Shown here: positions 1-7,214 of the stretch, piece after piece | How the letters are laid out: the number at the start of each line of letters is the position of its first letter | Position numbering within the stretch: position 1 is the first letter of the stretch | Source: Dinochytrium kinnereticum | Taxonomy: Eukaryota; Chytridiomycota; Chytridiomycetes; Chytridiales; Chytridiaceae | Reading direction: 5' to 3' | DNA: 11,412 nucleotides | Assembly: GCA_027604005.1 (NCBI GenBank) | Contig: JADGJT010000413.1 | Location: forward strand, 7,027 to 18,438 | Notes under the pieces: model-generated | What the model saw: the letters and a program-made list of their open reading frames with translations, nothing else | Databases searched by the model: none | Told to the model about the DNA's origin: nothing | Program-made: the position numbers and the translations under genes

Positions 1-261
1 CCAGTCCAAGCCCACAATCTTCTTCCTCCCAGCACTCAATACCCTTTGTCGCGCCCACCCCTGCCGTCCTGGGTGGGGGGGGGGGGGGCGGCGGGGGGTG
101 CTCATACCTCCAGCAAGAGCGATCATGCCTGGCCGACTGGCGATCGGGTAGAGTGACTTGAGAGTGGACGGCTTTCGCATCTTTGCCTCCTTCGATAGCT
201 TGTGAGTAAAGCTCTTGGCCTTTGGGAGATCAACGTTCCCGACGAGTGTGATGGCGCTCAT
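1..261 (-). CDS. Aromatic/alpha-aminoadipate aminotransferase (ARO8-like), 5' end only
   Basis: Partial gene on the minus strand. The ATG complements 259-261 and exon 1 covers 261 down to 108 (51 codons plus one base), ending at a GTATGAG donor (107-101). The encoded N-terminus contains RKPSTLKSLYPIASRPGMI followed by ALAG(G). From memory of the family, this matches the start of fungal ARO8-type fold-I PLP aminotransferases, where a K-x-F...S...RKPS-P-L-K helix leads to a Gly-Gly before the substrate-binding loop. Such enzymes transaminate aromatic amino acids or 2-aminoadipate (lysine pathway). The PLP lysine and the rest of the domain lie beyond the left edge. Bases 1-107 look like intron 1, which contains a long G/C run; no acceptor is obvious inside the window. 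The gene diverges from the transcription factor on the right. The family is fairly sure; the exact substrate cannot be told from 51 residues. Confidence 0.7.
   Translation of the reverse strand, partial: MSAITLVGNVDLPKAKSFTHKLSKEAKMRKPSTLKSLYPIASRPGMIALAGGMSTPRRPPPPHPGRQGWARQRVLSAGRKKIVGLDW
71..98. repeat. Poly-G tract, G-quadruplex-like
   Basis: Runs of 3, 14, 2 and 6 G separated by single T or C bases on the plus strand. It falls inside intron 1 of the minus-strand aminotransferase, so the pre-mRNA carries the C-rich complement and the template strand is G-rich. The long homopolymer is also prone to sequencing or assembly length error. Confidence 0.8.
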
Positions 262-517
262 AGTGAGGAGATGGATATCGGGTCTGGAGCAAACGGAAGA
301 GATGTTCAAAGGCGTTCCGTCACAAATAGGAGGATTTGTCAGAAATGAATGTCCATGAATTGTTTTTGCAGCATATCCATCCACTCATCCCACGCATTGC
401 ATCTCGCCGCAAAATGATTGCTCGGCAAAAGTCCTGCTATCGCATGATTACTGCGTGATTCATGAGAGCTGTGGTGAAGAAGTTGGATGATCTGTGAAGA
501 GGTTGATGAGTTGTAAA

Positions 518-562
518 ACATGCCATGATAGCATGTATTGAATGAAGATAACATGTACTGAA
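518..562. promoter_or_regulatory. CATG inverted repeat plus near-direct repeat
   Basis: ACATGC (518-523) and GCATGT (531-536) form perfect 6-bp arms around a 7-bp spacer. GCATGTATTGAA (531-542) is repeated as ACATGTACTGAA at 551-562, 20 bp further on, with two differences. The spacing of about two helical turns would suit a factor binding one face of the DNA. This is a candidate regulatory site only; such short repeats also arise by chance. Confidence 0.25.
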
Positions 563-1144
563 GCCAACCCCAGTTGAGATAGTGTTGCAAGGGGATAGAG
601 TTGCAGCACCCCCACAGCACCAACAGGGCTCATCAGAGGCAAGGGACAGGGAGGTTCCCGTATTGTTTGTGCAGAACGGATGCCGTGAGGGTCATTGGAA
701 CGCGTCGCGGGTGGCAGCGCGTGGTGCCATTGGGCAGGGCAGCCGGACGCCTCGCGTGGGTTGTGTGGGAAAGAGGAGCTCGGATCCATGCCGCCGGGGC
801 AAGGGTGGGCAGGAATAATGCGGTGCGTTGATTGGGTGGTGTGGGCTGCTGCTGAGTTGCAAACGCGTCCAAGCCGGATGCTTTGAGCTTTGGTCGGTCG
901 CACTAACCTCTCCCCTAGAGAAAGAGAAAAGGAAGGCGAGTTGCAACTCCGATCCTCACCCACCCGCCATTGCTGCTGCAGCTGCAGCTCGCCAATTCTC
1001 CCTCGCTTCTGACTGCTGCATCCGTCCTGCTGCATCTGCCTGCCGCTGACTGCCTGCCTGCTGCACTTCTTTATTGGGCGAGCCATCGACGCCTGGTGCC
1101 GTCTCTGTCTTGCGCTGCTCACTTTGAACTGAACGCACCTGGTG

Positions 1145-1195
1145 GTAAGCATGACCCCATTCCATCTTTCAACCCTTCTTAATTGCTGCGCTCAG
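1145..1195 (+). other. Candidate 5'UTR intron of the Zn2Cys6 gene
   Basis: A GTAAGC donor at 1145 and an acceptor ending GCGCTCAG at 1195 frame a 51-nt intron, the size usual for this window, with TTCTTAATT as a possible branch region. It removes an ATG at 1151 that would otherwise open a 60-codon upstream frame running to 1330, past the main ATG at 1240. No coding exon upstream of it is recognisable, so a leader intron is the simplest reading. Confidence 0.45.
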
Positions 1196-1239
1196 CATCA
1201 ACAGCTCGCTACCTTCTTTCCATCAAACGTAACGGAAAG

Positions 1240-3401
1240 ATGCTTGCTGGACCGGCGGCCCACTCAAACAAAGCCATCCCGCCCTTCTATCCTTCTGCTT
1301 CGGTGGACTATGACCATACGGAAAGACTAAGCCAGGAGGAAGCGTCCGTCATGGCTCTGGAAGATATTGACTTGGTAAGCAGGAAGATACCCCTTTCTGC
1401 CCCTTTGGGCAACGGCCGACTCTCGCAGAACCGTGTTCTCATACACCCCTCTCTGCATACCTTGCAGTTTTCGAGAATCAACTACAACACCTACCACCCC
1501 ACTGCTGCTTATCAGCATGCGTTCATGGCCGCAGAACATCAAAAGATGCTTCAACAACAGCAGTACCATGAAATGCAACAGCATATAGGAAATGGCGGGT
1601 GTCGCGTTCACCCAGACGAATATGCCACCGGTGAAGCAGATGGAGAAGGGTACTCGAGGGAATCTGAGATTGGACTTCACATAAACTCGGGGTCCATGGA
1701 GCATGCGGCAGCTCAATCTCTTTCACAGCTTTCCGAGCACGCTCCACAGCCATCTATATTTATGCACCCGGGAGCTTACCCTCACAGTGTCTCTTTCCAC
1801 CCTGAGATGAGCTCCTATTGCCCGCAATCAAATATGGTAAGGCATTATCATTATTTTTTTGTGCATCATTTTGTTAATCCCGCAATATGAGCAGAGCCAC
1901 ATACAGGAGACATCCGCACACACCCACTTACAAAGCCCCATGCAGGAACAGCAGCTTGCCTCCCCACTTCTTCCTTCCCCAGCACCCACTCGGGGATCCT
2001 CTCCACACAGCATGCAAGCCAATCACATTCACCAACTGCACGCCCACTCCGCGTCGTTGCGACCTCCCATGAATCAAATGTACATGGGTTCCAGCATTCA
2101 TTCTCATCGTCCTCACCATATCACCTCGCACGTTCATACCCACCACCAGGTCCACCCTCATGCACCCCACCTTGGCGATCAGCATATTTGCGAGTATCAC
2201 ATGACACAAGCCGTCAACCCAATCCCTCCGTCGATGGAATACCAGTATGGCTACTATGGAGACGAAAGTCTCAACCCCTATTCTGCACTTGGGACGGCTG
2301 CCCCGTCAGCTATGGAGGGACATCCTCTAGGAGGAATCGCAGGTTCTGAGTTAATGATGGCGAATCCGCATGCCCATCACGCTTCTGCTCCTCGCGGTAT
2401 GGATATGGAGGGCCCTAAGCGACACCGGCAAGACAGCTCTGAGCCTCCTTTGCAGAGAAGGAAGTCTGACGCGTCCATGAAAGGCTTGGGACCAAAGAGG
2501 AAGGGACGGAGGCCGTCAATGGCCAAACTGGATTCTATTGACGCGGCCGCTATTGCTTCTGCCGCTGCTTTGTCCCGCAATGGCATCCATCGAGGGGTTT
2601 CAATGATGGATAGTGGCAATGGCTCAGACGGTGAAGAGGGGCAAGAAGATAGCATAATCAAGTCGGAGCACATGCCAGCATACCTAAATACTGAGGGTTT
2701 GTCAAAGACTACCGGAACTGAGAGGAAGAGGAGACGACAGGTGAAAGTTGCCTGTACACATTGCAAAAAGGCCTGCAAAAAGTGTGATGATATAAGACCT
2801 TGCTCAAGGTGTGTAAGGTTAAACCTTGGACCCTGCTTTGATGCTCCGAGAAAAGAGAGAAGGAAGGGGTTCAAGAGAGGCCCCTACAACAAGCAAAGGA
2901 AAGATGGGAGGGGGAGTGGGAGTGGCAGTGGTAAGCTACGTTGAAGATGTCATTCACTGTTTTCTAGCATAGATTTTTAATATTCTCTTTGTAACAGCAG
3001 GCGAAAGTGGAACTGAGAGTGAAGAGGCCGAGGCCCTAAAAAGCCCACATCGTGCCACTGCTGGGCGACCTCGCAAGGACTCGCTCGGAAGAAGAGCTTC
3101 TATGTCGAAAGGATCTGCTTCTCACAGCCTACCTTCGATGGAGTCGTCGTCCTCAGCCGCCTTCATTATCGACCGCGAAGGAAACCCTATAAACTCTCAG
3201 AATTTCGGAACCTCCTCACCACACTTATCTCACGGCGCGCCGATTCCTGATGGCCTGGCTGCTGCTGCTGCCGCTGCTGCTGCGGCGGCGGCTGCAAATG
3301 CTTCTACTGGGAATCTCATACCTCCTCATGATCCTGGATTATTTGCTACCCCGATATCTGTTTACAGCCCGTCTGTGTCTTCCATCAACTTTTCGGCTTG
3401 A
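1240..3401 (+). CDS. Zn(II)2Cys6 transcription factor, four exons, 646 aa
   Basis: Exons 1240-1374, 1468-1836, 1895-2930 and 3001-3401. A nuclear DNA-binding regulator. The cluster at residues 455-482 reads C-x2-C-x6-C-x5-C-x2-C-x7-C, with an extra Cys inside the x6 loop (KKACKK), and is followed by the basic tail RKERRKGFKRGPYNK. The N-terminal 440 residues are low complexity: a Gln patch (QQQQ), a His-rich stretch around residues 200-270, then basic NLS or AT-hook-like GPKRKGRRPS near 366-376. After the cluster come a Gly/Ser linker, a second AT-hook-like AGRPRKDS (534-541) and 13 Ala (600-612). I see no fungal-specific middle homology domain. The start is the first ATG in frame; GTAAGC, GTAAGG and GTAAGC donors support the introns. 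Intron 1 (93 nt) has no stop in frame, so a 677-residue form without its removal is possible. Target genes are unknown. Confidence 0.88.
1375..1467 (+). other. Stop-free intron of 93 nt (possible exitron)
   Basis: A GTAAGC donor and a CTTGCAG acceptor bound this segment, yet it is exactly 31 codons long and open in the reading frame of both flanking exons. Splicing or retention would therefore both give full-length protein. The strong sites favour an intron; only transcripts can settle it. Confidence 0.55.
3258..3296 (+). repeat. Poly-alanine GCN tract in the transcription factor
   Basis: Thirteen consecutive Ala codons using GCT, GCC, GCG and GCA encode residues 600-612. The mixed codons make it less slippage-prone than a pure trinucleotide repeat. 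Alanine runs are common in transcriptional regulators and often occur in repression domains; that role here is inference. Confidence 0.85.
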
Positions 3402-4249
3402 CAGAACGGGATTTCCGTTTTAGATTCATTTGAACCAGCTACTTTAGGTTGAGACTGCTTCCTATCCAATTTCATTCTTTTACAATATGGAAGGCTGGTT
3501 TCTTCCTATATTTGCCTTTTTTGGAAGAATGCCTTGCGGAATTCTCTTCGTTTGCTTACGCATGAAGCTGCATACTATTGGGTTTGCATGTCACGTCTCT
3601 GCATTCCGCACATAAGTAAAAGCCTCGCGCTCTCTCTTCCTACCCTACATCATGCACCCTAGCCTTCTCTATCCTGACTGATTAGCCCCTTACGCACTCC
3701 TTTTGTTCATTTGAACATCTGGCTTCTTTGGTTTATTCCTATTTTTATTTGTATTTTTTGCTGTGAATTACCACCTTGTTACTTTCTTTCCTTTTTTCGT
3801 GTGGTCTCTTGTATATTTTCTTTTATCTTCTTCCCTTCGATGTACTCTTCTATTTAAATTATATTTAATTCCTTTATGGCAGCCAGAAGTTGGGATTTTG
3901 GGACTTATTGCTTTGTTCCTTTTTTATTTTTCTTGTTTTTTTCGACTAGACCGAATATCTTCTCTTTTTTTGTTGCTTCTGCATACTGATGGTTGCGGAT
4001 CCTGTTAACTTGTTACCATTAGGTGTTGGTCACTAATTCTTTATCTTGGCTGTTGTTTATTTTTTTATGTGGTAAATTATTTGACCTTTTTTTAAGTAAT
4101 AATGACGTTAAAGGCAACTTTTTTTCTATTCCTTGGAATAACTGTGTTTTGTGTTAAATTTTTATTATATATTTACTGCTGTTCATAAGTAATCTTACTG
4201 CATTAGTTCAAAATCCTCACGTATATTCTATCCCCTATATTTTATTTAT
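3402..4249. other. T-rich convergent 3' intergenic region
   Basis: About 850 bp between the stop codons of the transcription factor (plus) and NAA20 (minus). The plus strand is strongly T-rich, especially 3720-4140, with many T runs. It should contain the 3'UTR and polyadenylation site of both genes. A hydrophobic open frame at 3763-4008 is what T-rich sequence yields by chance and lacks an ATG. No canonical plus-strand AATAAA stands out, and no RNA gene or mobile element was recognised. Confidence 0.6.
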
Positions 4250-4258
4250 TTATTTATT
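4241..4258 (-). terminator. (AATA)n tract carrying NAA20 stop and AATAAA signals
   Basis: Read on the minus strand, the last codons of NAA20 (AAT AAA TAA) begin a run of tandem AATA units, giving several overlapping AATAAA hexamers. AATAAA-like elements are the usual positioning signal for 3'-end formation, so this probably marks the NAA20 polyadenylation region, although a signal starting inside the coding sequence would be unusually early. Confidence 0.45.
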
Positions 4259-5072
4259 AGACAGATACCAGTAAAATAGCAAGAACAACAAAAAGAGAAT
4301 GCCGAACCATTCCAAATCCTCGGGCCTCACTGGATACTTTAAGGGTATTATGCTCAGCTTTTTCGTGTCTCGTGGTAATGCTTTTCTCATATCTAGAGAT
4401 ATTGGTAAAGTTTAAGCATAGCATATGAATCTACCAAAAGCATCTTCTGAGTTTTGCCCAGAATAGTAACCCAAAACTCGACGATACACTGTGTATCCAA
4501 GCTTTTTGTACATTCCTATCGCAACGGAGTTGGAAGCTCGCACAAATAGGTCGACAAAATAGGTGTTGTAGCTAATGCAGGAGGTATCAGGAAAAGATGG
4601 ATATCATGACCGTAATTACATCTTTTCTGAAACTTCTTCCAAGTTGTCCATCAATAATACAGCTAACTTCATCCTTCGAAATTCCGGAGCTACTGTTAGG
4701 GCTGTGACGTGGCCATGCCATAACGTGCCGTTGCCTTCAGCCTTCCCCATGACTGTAAACAAAAATGCTCAACATACACATTGATAAATATTCTTACTAT
4801 AGCCCATGCGTGCCTCCGAGGGTGATTGAGCCATGACAAAGTAATCAGGCCATTGAGCGAGGTATTGCAGGTAAAAGGAGATGTTATACTTGTATCAGAT
4901 ACTATGTTAGTTATGGTGCATTCCCAATTCTAAATCCAGGATATTTACTGTTTCAGTCAAAGGATCTAAGTTGCTAAAGGTCGGATCAGTCAAAAAGATT
5001 TATGACCATGCTCCCTAACATGTTGTTGAACTTGAATAGATCCGAAGCAACGAAACGCCTTAGGGTGGTCAT
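4250..5072 (-). CDS. NAA20: NatB N-terminal acetyltransferase catalytic subunit NAA20 (Nat3), six exons, 193 aa
   Basis: Minus-strand exons in order: 5072-5020, 4973-4949, 4888-4798, 4752-4620, 4571-4435, 4392-4250. NatB acetylates the N-terminus of nascent proteins starting Met-Asp, Met-Glu, Met-Asn or Met-Gln, working at the ribosome with NAA25. The protein opens MTTLRRFVASDLFKFNNINL and carries DPLTETYNISFYLQYLAQWP, then GYIMGKAEG, HGHVTALTVAPEFRR (GNAT core with the acetyl-CoA loop), YFVDLFVRASN, MYKKLGYTVYR and DMRKAL, all in family order. Every exon junction restores this conserved reading, with phase kept and GT-AG ends; introns are 42-60 nt and exon 2 is only 25 nt. The human protein ends near the PVRPED motif (178 aa). 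Here a 19-residue tail (175-193) follows, mostly Phe, Leu, Trp and Tyr, which is not expected in this soluble enzyme. The gene diverges from the OCIA-like gene 33 bp away. Confidence 0.95.
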
Positions 5073-5105
5073 ATTGCAAAATTGTTGAGGTTTTCCCTTT
5101 GCAGA
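5073..5105. promoter_or_regulatory. 33-bp divergent start-codon spacer
   Basis: Only 33 bases lie between the NAA20 ATG (minus) and the ATG of the OCIA-like gene (plus). The spacer is A/T-rich on the left and ends in TTTTCCCTTTGCAG, which resembles a plus-strand 3' splice site directly before the ATG. Core promoter elements of each gene must overlap the leader or coding sequence of the other, unless a leader intron brings the plus-strand start from inside NAA20. Confidence 0.5.
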
Positions 5106-5589
5106 ATGGACATCCTGGATTACATTGAGCGACCATTGCTACAGCATGTTCGGCAATGGCAGCATCAATGGCACCATGTGCCATCAAAAGAGGTTGATTA
5201 TCAACGGTGGTCAACTTATTGAATGAATTTGAAAGGAAGCGGCATGTATCTCAAATTACGATGGATCCTTCAGATACATTTTGTACGGAAACGCATCTTT
5301 CTGGACTTTTCTTGGATATTTTGCTCTTTCAGCAAAAGGGGTCTCTCGATTGTTTTTGGCATCAGGAGCAGTGGCGTTGAGCGCAGGCGCTTTTGCCACG
5401 ACCTACCTGTCAACGAAATGGGCGGCGAGGTCATGCTTACAGTGCTTAATCGACTGCAGGAACAAGGATAGCCCTTTCTATCGTGTGACACGGGAGACCT
5501 TGGCATCCTATCACCCTGATCATAAAGCTTACTTTAAGAAGGAAAAGTATAGGGCACTTTTGGGTCAAGTAGATATCTCGTCAAAATAA
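5106..5589 (+). CDS. Small two-helix membrane protein, OCIA-domain-like, 146 aa
   Basis: Exons 5106-5192 and 5236-5589, joined in phase 0 by a 43-nt intron with a TCAAC branch-like box and a GAAAG acceptor. The start is the first ATG after an in-frame stop at 5061. Exon 1 encodes a Trp/His/Gln-rich lead (MDILDYIERPLLQHVRQWQ...). Exon 2 gives EEAAC...GSF, a hydrophobic segment (FWTFLGYFALSAKGV), a second one (LASGAVALSAGAFATTYL), then K-x4-SC-x2-C-x3-C, NKDSPFYRVTRE and a charged tail. The order C-x5-SF, SKG-like turn, second helix, K-x5-C and N-x-SP-x4-R resembles the OCIA domain of mitochondrial or endosomal membrane proteins. This comparison is from memory and approximate. If right, it is an inner-membrane or organellar assembly factor; otherwise it is an unknown two-pass membrane protein. 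It is followed 90 bp later by RAI1 on the same strand. Confidence 0.5.
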
Positions 5590-5679
5590 AAATCTTGCAT
5601 AGAAACAATGTATTTCTGACTTGTTCGGTGCCCTCAATCTACCTTGGCCTTCGCCTTATCTCGCATTCCTCGACGAAGT

Positions 5680-7147
5680 ATGAGCAAGCGAAGTTATGGC
5701 CAAGAATGGGCCTCTTCTGTTAGGTCAAATGTACGGTGTGGCGAGAGTGACGGAAATAAAACGAGAAGGAAGGAAGCCCTTGAATACTTCAGTGTACATC
5801 CTCTTGACAGGTTCAAGATGTCATGCGCCAGGTTTCAGGAGCCTAATGTACATGCCTGAATTGGATTACGTGGTTCAAAGCTCATATACCAACAGGAAAT
5901 TGGATACTTTTCTTACGACAACGAAAGGAAGCTAAAAATGATGGATGACTCGGAATTGGTATAGCAAAGCCCTTGGATACATTGCAATGATTAATGGTTT
6001 GAAGAAATATTACTATGCACCAGAGCTCTCATCTTGCCATTTATCTACTGGATTCCCGGACCGGTACATAACAAGAGCAAGCGTGCCCGAAAGGTTGGAT
6101 GCACTCATTGAGTGCCTTTCGACGATCAACAAGGATAAGGCGTCGGAGGGACAGCCTAGTGTTCAACCAGCATTTTGCACATGTATACTTAATATGCTAG
6201 AAAAACTTGCTTATTGCTCTCAGGGAGAGGTATCATGACCAAAATATTCTGCACGCCATACTCTTTGCAAGACCCATGGGAACTTCGGGCAACATTGTAC
6301 AAGGTACTGCTTTATAGTGTGGGTTTATAATCAAAAATCATAGAACACCATTTACATCATGGAACACGAAACTGAAGAACGGAAGAGACAATCATTTGGA
6401 AATACCGATCGCGATAAACTTATGACATATTGGGGCTACCGCTTTGAAAGCCTAAGCACGATATCAAAGCCGCCTTGTGAGATATATGGACCTAATGATG
6501 AAGAGCTAGTGGAAAGACGTGATCGAGGCATCGTGAATACGAACATACAATTCTGTAGCGTTTTTAGGACAAAACTAGGAGATAATGAGATTGTGATGGG
6601 TGCTGAAGTTGACTGTATGCTTACAGGTTTCGAGTTCAATTCCTAGAGCCTGCTCTTAAGAATTCATAGACTCGGCACCCAAAGCGAATCGACAGAAATA
6701 CTATGCTGAATTGAAGACCAATAGGATAATTCAGACCAAGCGGCAGCAAATATCTTTTGAAAAGTGAGTTTTTAATTATTTAGGTGCTAACCTTGAAGGT
6801 TCAAACTTTTGAAGGTTTATTTTCAATCATGGCTTGCAGGAATTCCCAAAGTTATATTTGGGTACAGGGATGATGACGGCTGGGTCAGGTCAATTGATAT
6901 CTTCAAAACTATGGAGTTGCCACGGATGGTTCGTGGTAAAGATCATGCCTGGGATCCAGTCATTTGCATCAACTTTGCGAACGGTTTTCTGACTCGTCTC
7001 GCTCTCATTCTGAGAAGGCAGTATGAATCTGGGGAGGGGGATAGGAACGCTGTGCATACCATTCGATATAATCCCGACGTCAAAGCCATTGAGGTCTTTG
7101 AAGCTGTTCATCATGGACCAGATGTTTTCGTTCCTGAAGATATATGA
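5680..7147 (+). CDS. RAI1: Decapping nuclease RAI1/DXO family, seven exons, 404 aa
   Basis: Exons 5680-5847, 5896-5958, 6005-6182, 6224-6303, 6344-6626, 6670-6763 and 6799-7147. The family removes aberrant or non-canonical 5' caps (pyrophosphohydrolase, deNADding, in some members 5'-3' exonuclease); fungal Rai1 binds and stabilises the nuclear exonuclease Rat1. Motifs in order: EPNEIGYFSYD and DDSELKYYYAP (residues 55-85), CTWRGIMTKIFCTPY (135-149), YWGYRFE (E198), NIQFCSVFRTKLG (230-242), GAEVDC (E251, D253), AELKTNR (E271, K273), YFQSWLAGIPKVIFGYRDDD (296-315, Q298). These are the cation- and substrate-binding residues known from DXO structures, so the enzyme should be active. Splicing is essential: each intron carries a stop or breaks the frame, and each junction restores a motif. 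Intron 6 is only 35 nt. The first 50 residues are not conserved, so the start is the least certain part. Confidence 0.95.
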
Positions 7148-7214
7148 TAATAATAGAGTTTTACATGCAAATGGAGGGGTACATGATTTCCGATAAATAT
7201 TTTTTGGGGAAAAA
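7148..7214 (+). promoter_or_regulatory. 67-bp RAI1-MTR10 tandem spacer
   Basis: The gap between the RAI1 stop and the importin ATG must hold the 3' end of one gene and the promoter of the next. It contains GATAAATATTTTTT (7191-7205), which could be a weak poly(A) or TATA-like element about 20 bp before the ATG. Transcript overlap is likely. Confidence 0.35.

Larger units (their letters stand above)
262..1239. promoter_or_regulatory. Divergent intergenic region between aminotransferase and Zn2Cys6 genes
   Basis: Almost 1 kb separates the two start codons, and no gene could be supported in it. It holds a CATG-containing inverted repeat (518-536) with a nearby related copy, a GC-rich stretch at about 660-830, a purine-rich block near 915-940, and a CTGC/CAG-rich segment at about 965-1065. 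The last 100 bases contain a good candidate 5'UTR intron of the plus-strand gene. The open frames here, including a 230-codon one on the minus strand, have no domain features and look like by-products of GC-rich sequence. Promoters for both neighbours must lie here, but I see no convincing TATA box. Confidence 0.6.

Noticed and set aside
965..1065. CTGC/CAG-rich stretch as a coding trinucleotide repeat
   Set aside because: Repeats are irregular and lie in non-coding leader or promoter sequence; no stable long repeat.
460..1152. 230-codon minus-strand open frame upstream of the transcription factor
   Set aside because: No domain or conserved motif, composition follows the GC- and CTGC-rich DNA, it overlaps the probable leader of the plus-strand gene, and several other frames are equally open here.
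2377..2874. 165-codon minus-strand frame opposite the zinc cluster
   Set aside because: It is the antisense shadow of exon 3, whose plus-strand product has an exact Zn2Cys6 motif.
3763..4008. 81-codon hydrophobic frame in the T-rich intergenic region
   Set aside because: Starts at GTG, not ATG; hydrophobic residues come from T-rich codons; no splice or family support.
4990..5214. 74-codon minus-strand frame with CNPGCPFC, resembling a small zinc protein
   Set aside because: It crosses NAA20 exon 1 in another frame; NAA20 is clearly the coding frame and the Cys pattern is accidental.
5223..5471. 82-codon plus-strand frame starting MNLKGSGMYL
   Set aside because: Begins within the intron of the OCIA-like gene and runs in a different frame from the exon with membrane helices.
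5696..5935. 79-codon plus-strand frame starting MAKNGPLLL
   Set aside because: Looks protein-like, but the neighbouring frame gives RFQEPN joined to EIGYFSYD after splicing, which is the RAI1 N-terminal pattern.
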